From Chara braunii (lineage: Eukaryota > Streptophyta > Charophyceae > Charales > Characeae): a stretch of 33,949 nt of DNA. Shown here piece after piece: positions 9,771 through 19,889 of the stretch (positions within the stretch are counted from its first letter, which is position 1; every line of letters starts with the position of its first letter). The stretch lies in NCBI GenBank assembly GCA_003427395.1, contig BFEA01000462.1:961062-995010 (forward strand). Direction: 5' to 3'. The notes below the pieces were generated by a model that did not search any database, was not told the DNA's origin, and saw nothing but the letters and a program-made list of their open reading frames with translations. The translations under genes were made by a program, and so were the position numbers.

Positions 9771-10810
9771 TTTTTCAAATAAGGTTGGACGAGATGTTTA
9801 TGATACCGGTGTCTACAATCAATGTGTGGATAGGGCATTTTTTTTTTTAAAGGTGTTATTCCTCATGAGTCTCCATTCCAACTTTTTTCCTTATTCCCTT
9901 TCCTGAATGTACCCCTACTCCCATAGTCCTACGTTAGTGGTTTTACCATGCAAGAGTACCACCATCTAAGATTTAAATAACATTGGTCTGACTGAATACT
10001 ACTATTGTTGGCTTGAATGTCCTTACAATGGTATCCACCCTGGTTGTTCCAAGTGACATAATTGTAAATTGGCTCGAAAATTAGATGCTATGTGTAGGTT
10101 TATGGTCGTTTCTTCGGTGACCGACAATATGTAGTACGCACGATGTTTGGTTGGCTATAGGCAGACACTTAATAATGGCGGTCTTTGTTTCTTTTGATTA
10201 ATATAAAACCAAACAAAAATTTATCTTTTCGGTTTCAACAGCAGCTCGACACACTCGTGGTATGCCTAATGATCGAGGTACCACCTTTGCAGCTTATCTG
10301 CACACGACGTCAAAATCCAACGGCCATATATTCTTATTATAATGGGTAGTATGCTGATAATTGAAGCAAAGTGTTGAGCCCTCACACGTGGTGCGAAAGT
10401 TAGCGGATCATGAGTTCATATGTTAGGCGAAATGTGTGGCCTTGGTATATTTTGAAAGGCTCGACCGAGGTACGGATACCGCTTATAAGCTCAAACTTGG
10501 GCCTAGCCCTATCAGTTACCGTGCTAAATTTGTACGCCCCAAGTACTAGGATCGGGGCTAGCAACCGACAATGAAGAGGCGATGGGGCATTATAGAACGA
10601 ACCGAGGGGTCGAGGGTCCAATGGAACCATCCCCCTTGGTTTTGCTATCGGCCCCGTACGCGGGCCCGACTGGCGAGACTAAGGAGGGTGCCTGCGAGTT
10701 CCCCATTTCCCTGCCCCCACGGTCTTCCCTGTGTATTTCTATATTACTAATTCATTATTCAAGTCTCATTTTTTATTGGGTTCGGTAGCCATCCTGGGGT
10801 TGGTAGCGTA
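9771..10810. other. No recognisable gene
   Basis: The first few hundred bases may be decayed 3' sequence of the LINE. Beyond about 10380, composition becomes GC-richer. An imperfect inverted repeat lies near 9931-9965 (GTGGTTTTACC against GTACCACCA). No RNA or protein family was recognised. Confidence 0.5.
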
Positions 10811-10816
10811 CGAATT

Positions 10817-10890
10817 GGCTTAGCTCAATTAGTACGCTTCTCAAATGTTAAACTACAAACCCTAGCCTGAACTCCGGTGGAGGCGAATGA
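10817..10890 (+). other. tRNA-like A-box sequence, possible SINE head
   Basis: GGCTTAGCTCAATTAGTA closely resembles a tRNA D-arm/A-box (TAGCTCAGTTGGTA type), and GCCTGAACTCC about 45 bases later is a weak B-box-like string. The sequence does not fold into a convincing cloverleaf, so it is not called as a tRNA gene. It lies about 130 bases before a U6-like relic. Confidence 0.35.
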
Positions 10891-10966
10891 GTGAAATACT
10901 ACAAAGTTGAATTACCTGGGGCCGATCAGTTTGACGATGATATATCAGGCTATGATTCGTCGCTTG

Positions 10967-11060
10967 GTCCTTCCGGACATTCGTTAAAAAGGAGGCGGTA
11001 TTAACGGCCGAAAAATTAAGCATGACCTTTGCACAAGGACGACACGTTGAATCTCGTCGA
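10967..11060 (+). pseudogene. Degenerate U6 snRNA-like sequence
   Basis: GTCCTTCCGGACATTCGTTA matches the U6 5' end with two changes and shares the short 4-bp stem of the 1472 copy. ATTAAGCATGACCTTTGCAC followed by AAGGACGACACG matches the AGC-triad and internal stem-loop part. The middle, where the ACAGAGA box should be, is replaced by about 25 unrelated bases. It cannot function as U6. No A-tail is visible. Confidence 0.65.
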
Positions 11061-11124
11061 CAAGGGGGCATAAAAAAGGTGGTGTTAGCGATATAAAGTT
11101 TTTATTTGAGCTATAAGAGTTGAC

Positions 11125-13420
11125 ACATGCGGGTTTTGAAAGACTTTCATCAAAGGTTTTGCGGCAAAGACAGAACAGTTAAGGAAACTCGTCCATCAGG
11201 ATCAAGAGTGGGAATGAGGAGAATAGCAAGAGGTGGTAGTGAATGAACTAAAGAGTGAGTTTAAGGATGAAGGTCTAATATTGAGGGTTCCACATTATGC
11301 AACCACCATGATCAGGTCATTCATAGTGGAAAAGGATGTCGGTCGTACTGCCTTAGGGAGAGTACTTATGTAGAAGGATGACAAGGAAGGAAAAAAATTA
11401 TCAAGGTTTGAGAGTTGCAAGCTCAATACCACAGAGAGACACTATTCATTGTTTAAGTGTGGAACGTTGGTGGTTCTCCCCTGCGTGCGCATCTTCAGAA
11501 ACTACCTCTTTAGCAGGAGGTTCGTGCTAAGGGTGGACCCGACTACTCTCGCTTACTCCATTAAGAATTACACACCCTCAGATCCGACCATTGTCAAGTG
11601 ACTTACATACATTTGGATGTTCGATTTAGAATTGGAGCTCATACCAAGGAGTAAGAATAAAGCGAATGAGGTGAGTCGTATTAATTGGGACAATAGGAAA
11701 AGGCGGTTGCATGATGGTTCACCATCAATGGATAGTTTCCTGCATAAAGAGGAAGATGTTATGTTGCACATTAATGCATGGTTATTGATGATAAAACAAC
11801 AAGTAACTTCATGCCAACCTCCGTGGATAGTTTAACCAAGATACTCATGACACGTAAATATCGGCCTCAAGCCATTTGTAGAAGAAGACCCATGGGGTGA
11901 ACAAAGAGTTGAATGAATAATGAAGTTGATGCTTTGAGATACTCATGTGTTACACGAGGAGTCATCCACAGTTGAGGATGAACCATGTCAAGTGAAAGCA
12001 CATGAAAAGTTGGTGAGAGGACTCGGAGTATACGTTCTGGTTAATGCTCTGGTACAAAAGGAAGGATTGAGGATGAACGCCCATAAACCTAATATGGAAA
12101 ATGAAGGGGCTCAAGAAAAGCAAGATGAAGAATTTGAAGAAGGGGGGATAAAAGAGGTGTTCTGCGAGAATGAGTATGAAGGGGTATATTTGGAATTAGG
12201 ATTACTCCTTATATGCGAAATTAGAGAAAGAGAGACGAGTCAGAAGAACCTTAAGATGCAGCCATGCTTCTTAATAAGGAATGACTATCTGTTTATTCGA
12301 GGAAGAAGAGGTGAGCCCAAAAGGGTAATATGTGGCCGAAACCGACAGATTGATCTCATAATTGCTTTACATGATGGAAGGGCACGTGCTAACAAACGTA
12401 AAGATACCACATTTGAAAAAATATATGAGCCTTACTATTGGGAAGATATGAGAGAGTTCGCATGGATTGCGAGTCATGCGTACAGTAACATGACAAATCA
12501 TCTGTCAGATACAAAGAGTCACTTTACCCAAGGTATGTGATGGAAGTTGGACATGTACTAGTCCACTTGGAGTTGTTGGTAATCCCACTAGGGGTAAAGG
12601 GGTATAATTACATCTTCAACTCAGGAGATAATCTCACGAGGTTCGTGGATGGCAAGGTTATTCGAATGAAGACTATAAAAGTGTTGCTGTGTTATCATCG
12701 GTACCCATTTGTGGTAGAATTCGTGATGGACAGAGGGTAAGAGTTCATTTATGTTGAAGTAAAAACGCTTTTAAGAAAAAATGTAGTGACTGCAAAATAT
12801 ACGACTACGATACACCACTAGGCAAATGAGCGAACGGAAAGAGGACACAATACACTTATGAACCTCCTCGTGAAGTAGACAGGTGGCATGCTAAATCCGT
12901 GATCAAAGTATTTGAGTGATTTTCTTCGTGAAGAATATAACTGTCAAGAGAACCACGAGGTATGCCCCGACAATACTGTGATACGATAGACATGCAGTGT
13001 TCCCAATCGAAAGCTTCCTTAAGACTTGGAGGCGACGTGACCTTAAAACTACTTCGTCGTTCGAGAATATGCTAGATTTGAGGGTCCGTCGAATTAGAGC
13101 TAAAGAAGAAAGGATAAGGGAGACGACTAACAATTTTGCAGATAGCCGCACTGGGATAAGCTTAGGTGAGACCAAATGATACGCGTATAGCAAGAGCCGC
13201 TAAAAGTTTGGGATGTCATGCTATTATACGACTCCTCACTGAAAAAACAGTGGTCCATGAAGCTCGATAAGAGGTGGCTCAGACCGTATAGAATCGCTCG
13301 TTGCAGCGGTATGAAGCTTATTATATCGACGAGTTGAATGGGATGAGATAAAAATATCGGGTGTCAGAAACCAAGTTTAAGAAGCTCATCATATGAGAAC
13401 GGGTGGGTGTCGTAAGAGGA
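11125..13420 (+). pseudogene. Ty3/Gypsy retrotransposon pol relic (RNase H - integrase)
   Basis: Pol of a Ty3/Gypsy LTR retrotransposon copies and integrates the element. The domain order is readable. The reverse transcriptase thumb and RNase H span about 11155-11720 (SFIVEKDVGRTALGRVLM, FESCKLNTTERHYSLFK, then DPTTLAYSIKNYTPSDPT and WMFDLELELIPRSKNKANE). The integrase zinc-binding region lies around 12270-12500 (CGRNRQIDLIIALHDG; the first His is kept, the second lost, and CESC at 12468-12479 is in a shifted frame). The integrase core spans about 12540-12860 (GVKGYNYIF, YPFVVEFVMDRG then a stop, ERTERGH). The C-terminal part (IESFLKTWRRRDLK, 12997-13180) is followed by YDSSLKKQWSMKLDKRW-like residues near 13220-13280. 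Several stops and at least one frameshift (about 12462) make it non-functional. Gag, protease and most of the reverse transcriptase are absent on the left. Confidence 0.88.
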
Positions 13421-13600
13421 TTAGGCAAATGAGTAAAATAATAGGGGAAAGGTAGGCCCACAGGTTTGAGGATGTGAATGGGATAAAATGCAAAACAGAA
13501 CGGATCCCCCTAATTGATAGGTCTAGTCAATTAGGGCAGAGTAGGTAAGGTTGCCTATAAAATATATATGGGTGGATTGCCCAATATGGATGACTTTCAG
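13400..13600 (+). promoter_or_regulatory. Possible LTR/promoter segment after pol
   Basis: Directly downstream of pol, where a 3' LTR is expected, a perfect 10-bp hairpin (CCCTAATTGA at 13508-13517, TCAATTAGGG at 13527-13536) is followed 19 bases later by TATAAAATATATAT (13556-13569). TGTCGTAAGAGG near 13408 could be the LTR start. There is no matching left LTR in the window, so the LTR reading is an inference from position only. Confidence 0.4.
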
Positions 13601-13733
13601 TCTAAGTATACATGCTACGATGATTGATTACCCTACGTTTACCCCTTTGTGTGCTCGTCGTTTCTCTCGCTTGTCCTGCATGTCCGACTTTATAAAAACA
13701 ACCATGTCGAAGGGTGGTAGGGATAGACAGCCA

Positions 13734-14195
13734 CGGTTCCCTGTAGAACATCATACCCTGTTGTAGGAAGGGCGACAAAGCTTCCGCAATCTCCTGGAAG
13801 GCACAAGGCGGCATGCTCAACTTATCCCGAAAGTAATCTTCTGTAGCGTCGTCGCATTGCTGCAGATCCTCCCACACCCTCCCCATCCTCCTCTTCATCC
13901 ACCACCTGGGCATCGCTCTTGGAAGAACTCCGCAACCCATGACTCAACATACCTGAACGACGGCCTCGTAGTAGATGGCGGCGATGTCCAACCCTTTCGC
14001 CATCATACATTGCATTGTCTTCCTCCTCCGCAAAATGATCTGCACTTCCATTTTTCTCACCGTCCTCTCCACATGACAACGGAAAAGGACAACGAAAATG
14101 ACCGCTGCCACTGTCGTCTTCTCTGCCGTCGTCAGCTTTGGACGCTTGTCATTGTCGGTGCCCTCCATAGCCAAGCAGGTTGCAAAAGACATCAC
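13734..14195 (-). pseudogene. PIF/Harbinger-like transposase (HARBI1-type), N-terminal fragment
   Basis: The DDE nuclease of Harbinger DNA transposons cuts and re-inserts the element. One minus-strand frame from 14195 reads through KMEVQIILRRRKTMQCMMA and MAKGLDIAAIYYEAVV, has one stop (TGA, 13944-13946), and continues PRWWMKRRMGRVWEDLQQCD, DDATEDYFRDKLSMPPCAF, FQEIAEALSPFLQQ, ending at FYREP. This is the helical N-terminal region that precedes the catalytic domain in HARBI1-like proteins. After 13734 the frame stays open to 13602, but the residues no longer look like the family, so the DDE triad is missing, probably through a deletion. It is non-functional by the stop and truncation. Family assignment is from memory of similar plant/algal proteins. 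Confidence 0.65.
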
Positions 14196-14197
14196 CG

Positions 14198-14316
14198 TCT
14201 ATTGCCAGCATGCACGATGCAGGACCCCGTCGATGTTCCACCGAATGAGCAAACTGCACCGCTTGACACGAATGGTGATTAGGCAACCAAACGTCTATTG
14301 CCAGCGTGCACGATGC
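14198..14316. repeat. 95-bp spaced direct repeat
   Basis: GTCTATTGCCAGCATGCACG (14198) and GTCTATTGCCAGCGTGCACG (14293) differ by one base and lie just upstream of the transposase fragment (relative to its strand). Confidence 0.7.
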
Positions 14317-14579
14317 ACTCCGCTACTCTCCGCGCAGATGGGCCCGGAGGACAACCGCGATGGCGTCTTCCCGTGGGACATTTTTCTGGACTCGCCGAAC
14401 GTGGCACTCACGCTGACGCTGCCATCGCGCACAGGAAGGATCTTCCTTTCCGACGTCCATAACGGGCTGCCACAGCCACACGGTGATCCGCCTTCACCCC
14501 AACATCGTCATTCAAATTTTGAATTTCGAACCAGGACGTGGGGACCCTGGGGACATAAATTTTGTGAATGGTGAAGGGT

Positions 14580-14930
14580 AAATATCGAGGGAAGGATTAC
14601 TTTCGAATCAAGTAGGATCTGGAAATGAGAATATACGGGGAAGGAATCACGTAGCTGAAAGGGACAAAATAGATGTGACAGGTTGAATAGCCTGAGGACA
14701 GATAGTGGTTTTCGTATATTTAGGACTTTTAACGGATTTCAGATTTTCAACGGGTATATGTGAAATTGGGCCGCTGTACGAAATACCTATAAAGATTGGT
14801 GGATGGTAGCAGCGGAGAGAAAAAAAGACAGAGTGGATTTTGACAGCCCGGACAACCTGAGGATTAACTCTGGAATCCGTGATTTTGGATTTCAACGGAT
14901 CTCGAATTTTCAACGGATATTTGAGATACG
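14580..14930 (+). repeat. LTR-like segment with duplicated TTTCAACGGAT motif and TATA box
   Basis: ACTTTTAACGGATTTCAGAT (about 14726) followed by TTTTCAACGGGTATATG, and about 162 bases later GGATTTCAACGGATCTCGAA followed by TTTTCAACGGATATTTGAG, form a diverged duplication. CCTATAAAGATTGG (14787-14800) is a TATA-like string between them. It could be part of an LTR; no partner LTR was found. Confidence 0.4.
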
Positions 14931-15043
14931 GTGTCGCGCGCATCGATCCCGCACGGGGACCCTCCCGGCCGCGTCACGCAGGATTTGACAGGACTTGTCG
15001 CGGAGAGCGTTTGCCGCTCCGGCCAAGTGCGTCAGCCGTACCT

Positions 15044-15079
15044 CTCGCGAGACCTTATGACAGGTCAGGGTCACGCGAG
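15044..15079. repeat. Nested hairpin in U1
   Basis: The outer stem CTCGCG/CGCGAG encloses an inner stem GACC/GGTC around TTATGACAGGTCA. The matching U2 hairpin (19736-19772) keeps the outer stem and the CGACAGG-like loop but has GCCC/GGGC as the inner stem, so both arms changed together. Confidence 0.7.
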
Positions 15080-15243
15080 ACACCGCTTACCTCCACCTGT
15101 GGGAGCTGTCACCATCCCTTAGGTGGGCGTATCCCCGCCGAGCTACTGAACCACATGCGAAAGCTTTTCGTATGCAATTGCAGAGGTGGCCCAGTCGAGG
15201 GCGTTTCTCGCTCGCTGTAGTACAGGGGGTACGCGCGGTCGAA

Positions 15244-15325
15244 CGCCCAAAATCGAACCCGCACGTGAATCGACGCACTGGGAGCCTGAAGTCCCAAGCG
15301 CGACCCGGCGTCGGTCGACTAGGAC
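15244..15325 (-). other. tRNA-like element (type II, Leu/Ser-like), copy in U1
   Basis: On the minus strand, GTCCTAGTCGACCGAC (A-box/D-arm-like), a TGGGA-CTTCAGGC-TCCCA stem-loop (15279-15296, resembling a Leu anticodon arm with one extra loop base) and GTGCGGGTTCGATTT (B-box/T-arm-like) occur in tRNA order with spacing fitting a long variable arm. The acceptor stem is not convincing. It could be a pol III promoter of a tRNA-derived SINE, or a captured tRNA. The U2 copy lies at 19890-19969. Confidence 0.4.
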
Positions 15326-15610
15326 GCACCCTACACACCACGCGTTACACCACAACACTCACACTTACCACGCATAACACATGGACACACACAAAACAAC
15401 CACTACAAACAACACCACGACACAACAATACTCCTAGTCCCTTCAGTATCCGACCCATAACTCTATGCAACAAGAATTAAATAGGTATTGCGTGCTGGAT
15501 TTCCTTATAAGTACCGAGCGAGCGCATGGCCTCCTCATATCAACCAGCCATGCGGGCATGCGCAAGCACTCGCGCTGATGGGGTACTATGTAGTACTCGT
15601 AGCCTCGCGG

Positions 15611-15629
15611 CCCTTGATAATCTCAAGGG
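15611..15629. repeat. 7-bp perfect hairpin in U1
   Basis: CCCTTGA/TCAAGGG around TAATC. At the corresponding place U2 has a different 7-bp perfect stem, AAGCGGT/ACCGCTT (20236-20266). Confidence 0.65.
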
Positions 15630-15942
15630 TCGCGTTCGACGCTCACGTGTCGGCTGACAGGCGCTTTGAGGGGTAATCTCTCGACGCCAGACAACCGCCA
15701 TGTGCGGTTGAAGACCACACCCTCTTCTGCACCCTGTGCAGAGGGGTTGAGTAGACAGCTCCAAGTTGTCGTGGCGGTCAAATATCAAGAGGTTTGACTT
15801 TGACGGCTGCCACGGACTACAACATCCAACCATAATAACTCTAAGAAGCAAAAGGTCAAAGGGGACTTTTTTTCTCTTAGTGCAACACCTACTTAATCAC
15901 TATGCGTGGCTTCAATGGGTCGGGCGAACACAAGAAACATGA

Positions 15943-15975
15943 TATAAAAGTCATGAGATAGAAGACGATCACTCT
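15943..15975 (+). promoter_or_regulatory. TATA box conserved between U1 and U2
   Basis: TATAAAAG at 15943 is followed by GACGATCACTCTCACAAT. In U2, TATAAAGG (20761) is followed by GACGATCACTTCTCACAGT. Conservation of a TATA-like box and of the sequence just downstream suggests a pol II start region such as an LTR U3/R border. Confidence 0.5.
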
Positions 15976-16568
15976 CACAATCATGGTGTGGCTTCCTTCA
16001 AATATATATATACTCATAATCATACGCAAAACCAAGTCTGAACTTCAATTCACACAACGTACCTGTAATCACATTAAAAATCCACATCAACAGAGCACGC
16101 ACTACACGGGGTCAACTTCAACCATTCTTTGCGCTTACACCCCTTGCTTTAGCCATACAAGCCTCACTCTTTGCGCAACTCTCAAAATAAAGTACTCAGC
16201 ATCTTTATTAAATGACCATTCAATTGAAGTCCGGGTAAAAACACAACCAATAAATCAAACTACACGGCTAAAGTCTTTTAGGTTGAGTGACAAAAGTGAA
16301 TTAGAGTTGAGCCGGAAACCAACCTGTTATCAAAGGATAGCAGAAGGTGATCCCTGTACGATCAATTTGAAGATAGTCAAGACTTGAATCAATATGAATA
16401 AAAGTGACCTGCAATGCAGCACAAACCAGTACCCAAGTCATGTTTGAGTGATCAAGATATAATCCTACCTTCCTAACTAACCTCTGATGTTTATCTAAAA
16501 ATGTAAGAAATTCCGTCATTATATCCCCTAAACAGGATGGATTGCCAGATTTCTCCTAACTGAGAATA

Positions 16569-16735
16569 ATTTAACTCCTTAATTTCTGCAAAATATCGAC
16601 AGCGCTTTCCGTAGGAAAAATGTCTTCCCATAATTTCTACGAGTCAAAAAATGACTAACTCTTTTAGATTTGTAGAAATTTCGGCAGCGCTTCCCGTAGG
16701 AAAAGGAGGCTGCCAAGATTTATACAAAGCTGAGA
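16569..16735. repeat. Two copies of the TTTCGGCAGCGCTTCCC tandem repeat
   Basis: Units start at TTTAACTCC (about 16570) and GACTAACTC (about 16653). Each contains ATYTCGRCAGCGCTTYCCGT and AGGAAAA. U2 has five copies of the same repeat (21345-21905), so copy number differs between the paralogous units. Confidence 0.75.
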
Positions 16736-17096
16736 ACAGAAAGACAAAGCGAAGCTATACTTGGGACTAACTCCTGACACTTACTTGGAAGGTAGAATTA
16801 GCGATAATCTATACGACCTCTTGATGAGGCTGTGCGATAACACTGATCCTAACTCCTAGTAGAGTCAGTCATATCTTATCCCAAGCTTTCCCTCCCATCA
16901 TCCATCCTACCTGCCTATAGCTCTAGCACTCGGCGAGCACCTAAAGCAACTAAACTATCAAAGAGATGCTCTAGAGTGGGAGCCCATAAGCATGCATAAC
17001 CAAACATATCTCACAATCCCACATTAATTTAGTCCAAGTAGTTCGTTGAATCGCTCAGTTCCTTCCCTTTTACATCCCCCTTTCCTATGACATACA

Positions 17097-18274
17097 GTCA
17101 GACAAGGCCCTAACCCTAGGGTATGCCTGACCTGCCTAGGTACACATTCAAGTAAAGTACGCACATTTGGACTGCCCTAACCCTAGGGTATGCCCAACAT
17201 AACATGAACTGTACACATAAGGCATATGACCACACCGCCCTAACCCTAGGGTACGTCTGGCTTCTGCCTAACTGACGACAAAGAGCATAGAACTGGGTTG
17301 CCCTAACCCTATGGTATGCCCAATCTGCTTTGAACAAAGTTACATACGGCATCATTCTAGACCATCCCTACCCACGGGTAGGTTTAGCTTGCCTGAACAT
17401 AAGTACAAACGACAAAAAGTTGGACCGCCCTAACCCTAGGGTACGTCCAACCCACAACACATCTACAACAAAAGCATATCACTAGGCCGCCCTAACCCTA
17501 GGGTACGCCTAGTTAGCCATACAGTTTAAGTTACATAAGGCAATGTGATTAGGCTGCCCTAACCCTAGGGTGTGCCTAATCTGCCTGAACAGTTATAAAC
17601 ACCGAAACGCTGGACCACCGTAACCCTAGGGTACGTCCAACTTACTTTAAACGACAAAAGCTTATCGCTAGGCCGCCCTAACCCTAGGGTTAGGCCTAGT
17701 TAGCCATACAACATAAAAAAGGTTTCAAATACTTTCACATACTTTACGTTTTTCCTTCTCTTATTAAGCAGTCGATCGGACCTTTCCAATAAATGGAACT
17801 TACGATCCTGCCTCATGTCTAGAAGGAAAAATAAAACAGATTTATACTAATTCTCTGCTCCTTAGTGTTATCATGAGCATATAACTGAGCCGCCCTAACC
17901 CTAGGGTACGTTCAGTCTGCCCAGTTACCTTTGTTTTACTCTTCACCTTTTTTCCTCTTCCTTAGTTCTACCTGACTTACTGACTGGCTTTCCCCACCCG
18001 GGGTGCCCGTCTGTCAGAAGTATAAGTTCAATACAATATATATATCAAAATTTATACTTTTGGTTGGCCTGTTAATTCGTGGCTCATGACTAAGCCGCCC
18101 TAACCCTAGGGTACGCTTAGTCTTATGTCGTTATTCCCTCAGAAAAAACATGCACCATAACTTATTAAAAGAAACATCAGGACTCTGAGCCTTCCCCACC
18201 CGGGGCGCCCGTCCTCCCGTACCGAAACCCTCAAATAAAACAGCGACTGATCCTATCCCACCCGGGTAGACCAG
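17097..18274. repeat. Hairpin array A: constant CCCTAACCCTAGGG core, variable paired arms
   Basis: About fifteen hairpins, mostly spaced 55-70 bases, share a CCCTAACCCTAGGGTACG core (or CCCCACCCGGGG / CCCACCCGGG in three copies). The outer arms differ between copies yet pair within each copy: GTTGGAC/GTCCAAC (17419-17451), ACTAGGC/GCCTAGT (17481-17513), GATTAGGC/GCCTAATC (17547-17581), TGGAC/GTCCA (17611-17639), CTAGGCC/GGCCTAG (17668-17699), ACTGAGC/GTTCAGT (17884-17916), CTGAC/GTCAG (17980-18017), GACTAAGC/GCTTAGTC (18088-18122), AGGAC/GTCCT (18179-18215). Imperfect ones lie at 17097, 17167, 17230, 17292, 17357 and 18247. A gap without cores lies at 17710-17880. Confidence 0.9.
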
Positions 18275-18610
18275 CCATAAAAGTTACTCATTCAGATCAG
18301 CAAACCTTAATAAAACACAACACTAAGCCCACATCCACTCGGAGGGGCTCGGCCTTGGGTTGACACGGTCAAACGCATGCATAACACCTTCCTCCCGCCT
18401 TCCCCCAATTCATTCTGTTTGAATTTGCTCAAAGTATCTGACTCTCATATACACTTGTTAATTTAGCATGTCCTGACATACATAACAAAAATAGAAAGTA
18501 ATAACCTTTCATAATTATGTTCTCAGATAGTCCAAAGGAATAATAGTAGTAAGGGGAAAGGATCACACGCATCAGACGAAAGTTATACCTGAGTGTTCCC
18601 TGCCTCAAGA

Positions 18611-18712
18611 ACCTCGCCTGAGCTTCGGCAGAGCTCCCGCGATCGGTGGGGCAACCTCCCATAGAGGCCTTGGCGCGGTCCTACGGGTTGCAATCCCGCC
18701 TGCCGCCTTCCT
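18611..18712. repeat. Conserved ~100-bp block of U1
   Basis: CGGCAGAGCTCCCGCGATCG, a small stem CCTC/GAGG (18655-18667), GCGGTCCTACGGGTTGC and AATCCCGCCTGCCGCCTTCC are nearly identical in U2 (23425-23528). There the small stem is GACT/AGTC (23469-23484). CGGGTTGCAATCCCG (684-698 of the 18 kb line) is itself a hairpin resembling a tRNA T-arm. The strong conservation against diverged flanks suggests constraint or recent exchange. Confidence 0.75.
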
Positions 18713-18900
18713 CTCGTAACCTTAGATTAAACTTAGAGTAAGGAGGGTAGAAGGAGATAGGTTCGACTTTCGAGATCCCAGAGAGGTGCGTTCAGACTCA
18801 CGGGAGAGGGCCTTGAAATCTTTGTGCGCCTGAGGACCCCACAATGATGGCCAGATAGATCGTAGTGAAGTCGGCGGAACCACCCAAACGCAAGTAGCAG

Positions 18901-19591
18901 CCTCCTAACAGTCTCTCAAGTCACAACAGTAATTCCCCTTGCAGACTTTGACCACTCCTCTAGTTATCATGCCCCCGCTCTTGTCAGAACTGTTGCTACG
19001 CACTCTAAAGAGTCCGCTTTCGAATAAACCACATCCCTCGTGCCCTATTCGAATGCGGGTTCCTGTAGTCCACACGACCCAGTTATGCAGCAACAAATGC
19101 GCACTAGCAGAGCATAAAGATCAGATGTCCAACCACAAGCTCCGCAAACCTAGTGATACGCGGCAATGCACAAGGAGCTCAGTGCTAACTTAAACAACAC
19201 TTGCTGTCAACTTAACTGCAGACGCAACCACGTAGCAGTGTGTAACACTAAACTGCAGCAGCTGTGGTGCTACACATTAAGGGCACAACAAGGCTCTGCG
19301 TACTCACTGGCTATGCAAAGCGTTCGCGCAATAGCACAGTGGCGGTAACGGTAGAAGGACGCAACATCTCTTAATAAAAACGGGGGTGAGAATAGCAGTT
19401 CCGCACTTCAATAGTCGTAATGGTATCGGAGCTTTCACAGTCATCCAGTGTCAGTTACAGCTGCCCAAACTAGCTGCCTTCCAGCATTCGCACGGCTCAC
19501 CAGCTGCAAAACTCAAGACTACCAGCCTTACCATGACTACAGCTAGCCACCCCATCAGCTATGGACGGCTATACACCATTCCGAGGTAGCA
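18901..19591. other. Spacer between U1 and U2
   Basis: CAG/CAA-rich DNA without a recognised gene. It may correspond to the equally CAG-rich 23.66-24.2 kb DNA after U2. TGGTATCGGAGC (19421-19432) is one base from the initiator-Met tRNA primer-binding site of plant LTR elements, but no LTR end was recognised before it. Confidence 0.45.
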
Positions 19592-19735
19592 TTGTCGAGC
19601 GCATTGGTCAGACACCCCATCAGGGCAGCGCGGGACCCTCCCGGTCGTGTCACGCAGGAGTTGGTTTATATCCTTCGTCGCGAATATACATGGAGCTTCA
19701 GCAAGCTGCTCTGGCCGAGTGCGCTAGCCATACCT

Positions 19736-19772
19736 CTCGCGAGCCCCTACGACAGGATAGGGCCTACGCGAG
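19736..19772. repeat. Nested hairpin in U2
   Basis: CTCGCG/CGCGAG outer stem with inner GCCCCTA/TAGGGC stem around CGACAGGA. It is the counterpart of 15044-15079, with a different but still paired inner stem. Confidence 0.7.
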
Positions 19773-19889
19773 GTATCCCCGCCGAGCTACCAGTCCACAG
19801 TACGAAAGCTAATCAGTTGCAATCGCAAAGGTGGACCAGCCGAGGACGTTTCTCGTTCCCTGTAGCATAGGGGGTACACGCGGTAATAC

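Larger units (their letters stand above)
14932..18900. repeat. Large repeat unit U1
   Basis: This is the first of two collinear, diverged copies (U2 starts at 19592). Shared blocks in order are GGGACCCTCCCGG and the CTCGCG hairpin (15044-15079), the tRNA-like element, a GTACTATGTAGT block (15582), a TATA box (15943), TTGCTTTAGCCATRCAAGCC (16145), the TTTCGGCAGCRCTTCCC tandem repeats, CACTCGGCGAGCACCTAAAG (about 16927), a hairpin array (17097-18274) and the CGGCAGAGCTCCCG block (18611-18712). It has no coding domain. It may be a giant LTR, a non-autonomous retroelement or a megasatellite unit; repeated GGCAGMRCTYCCC motifs of this kind occur in long plant LTRs, which favours an LTR origin. Confidence 0.75.

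Noticed and set aside
17116-17355. Minus-strand frame with repeated YPRVRAV-like peptide
   Set aside because: The periodicity comes from the hairpin array; the frame does not extend over the whole array and has no other support.
17097-18274. CRISPR array or telomere repeats (CCCTAA strings)
   Set aside because: Spacers are not separated by a fixed direct repeat, the context is eukaryotic, and CCCTAA occurs once per hairpin rather than in tandem.
19421-19432. Possible LTR retrotransposon primer-binding site TGGTATCGGAGC
   Set aside because: It is one mismatch from the initiator-Met type, but no LTR end with CA lies just before it and no gag/pol follows.
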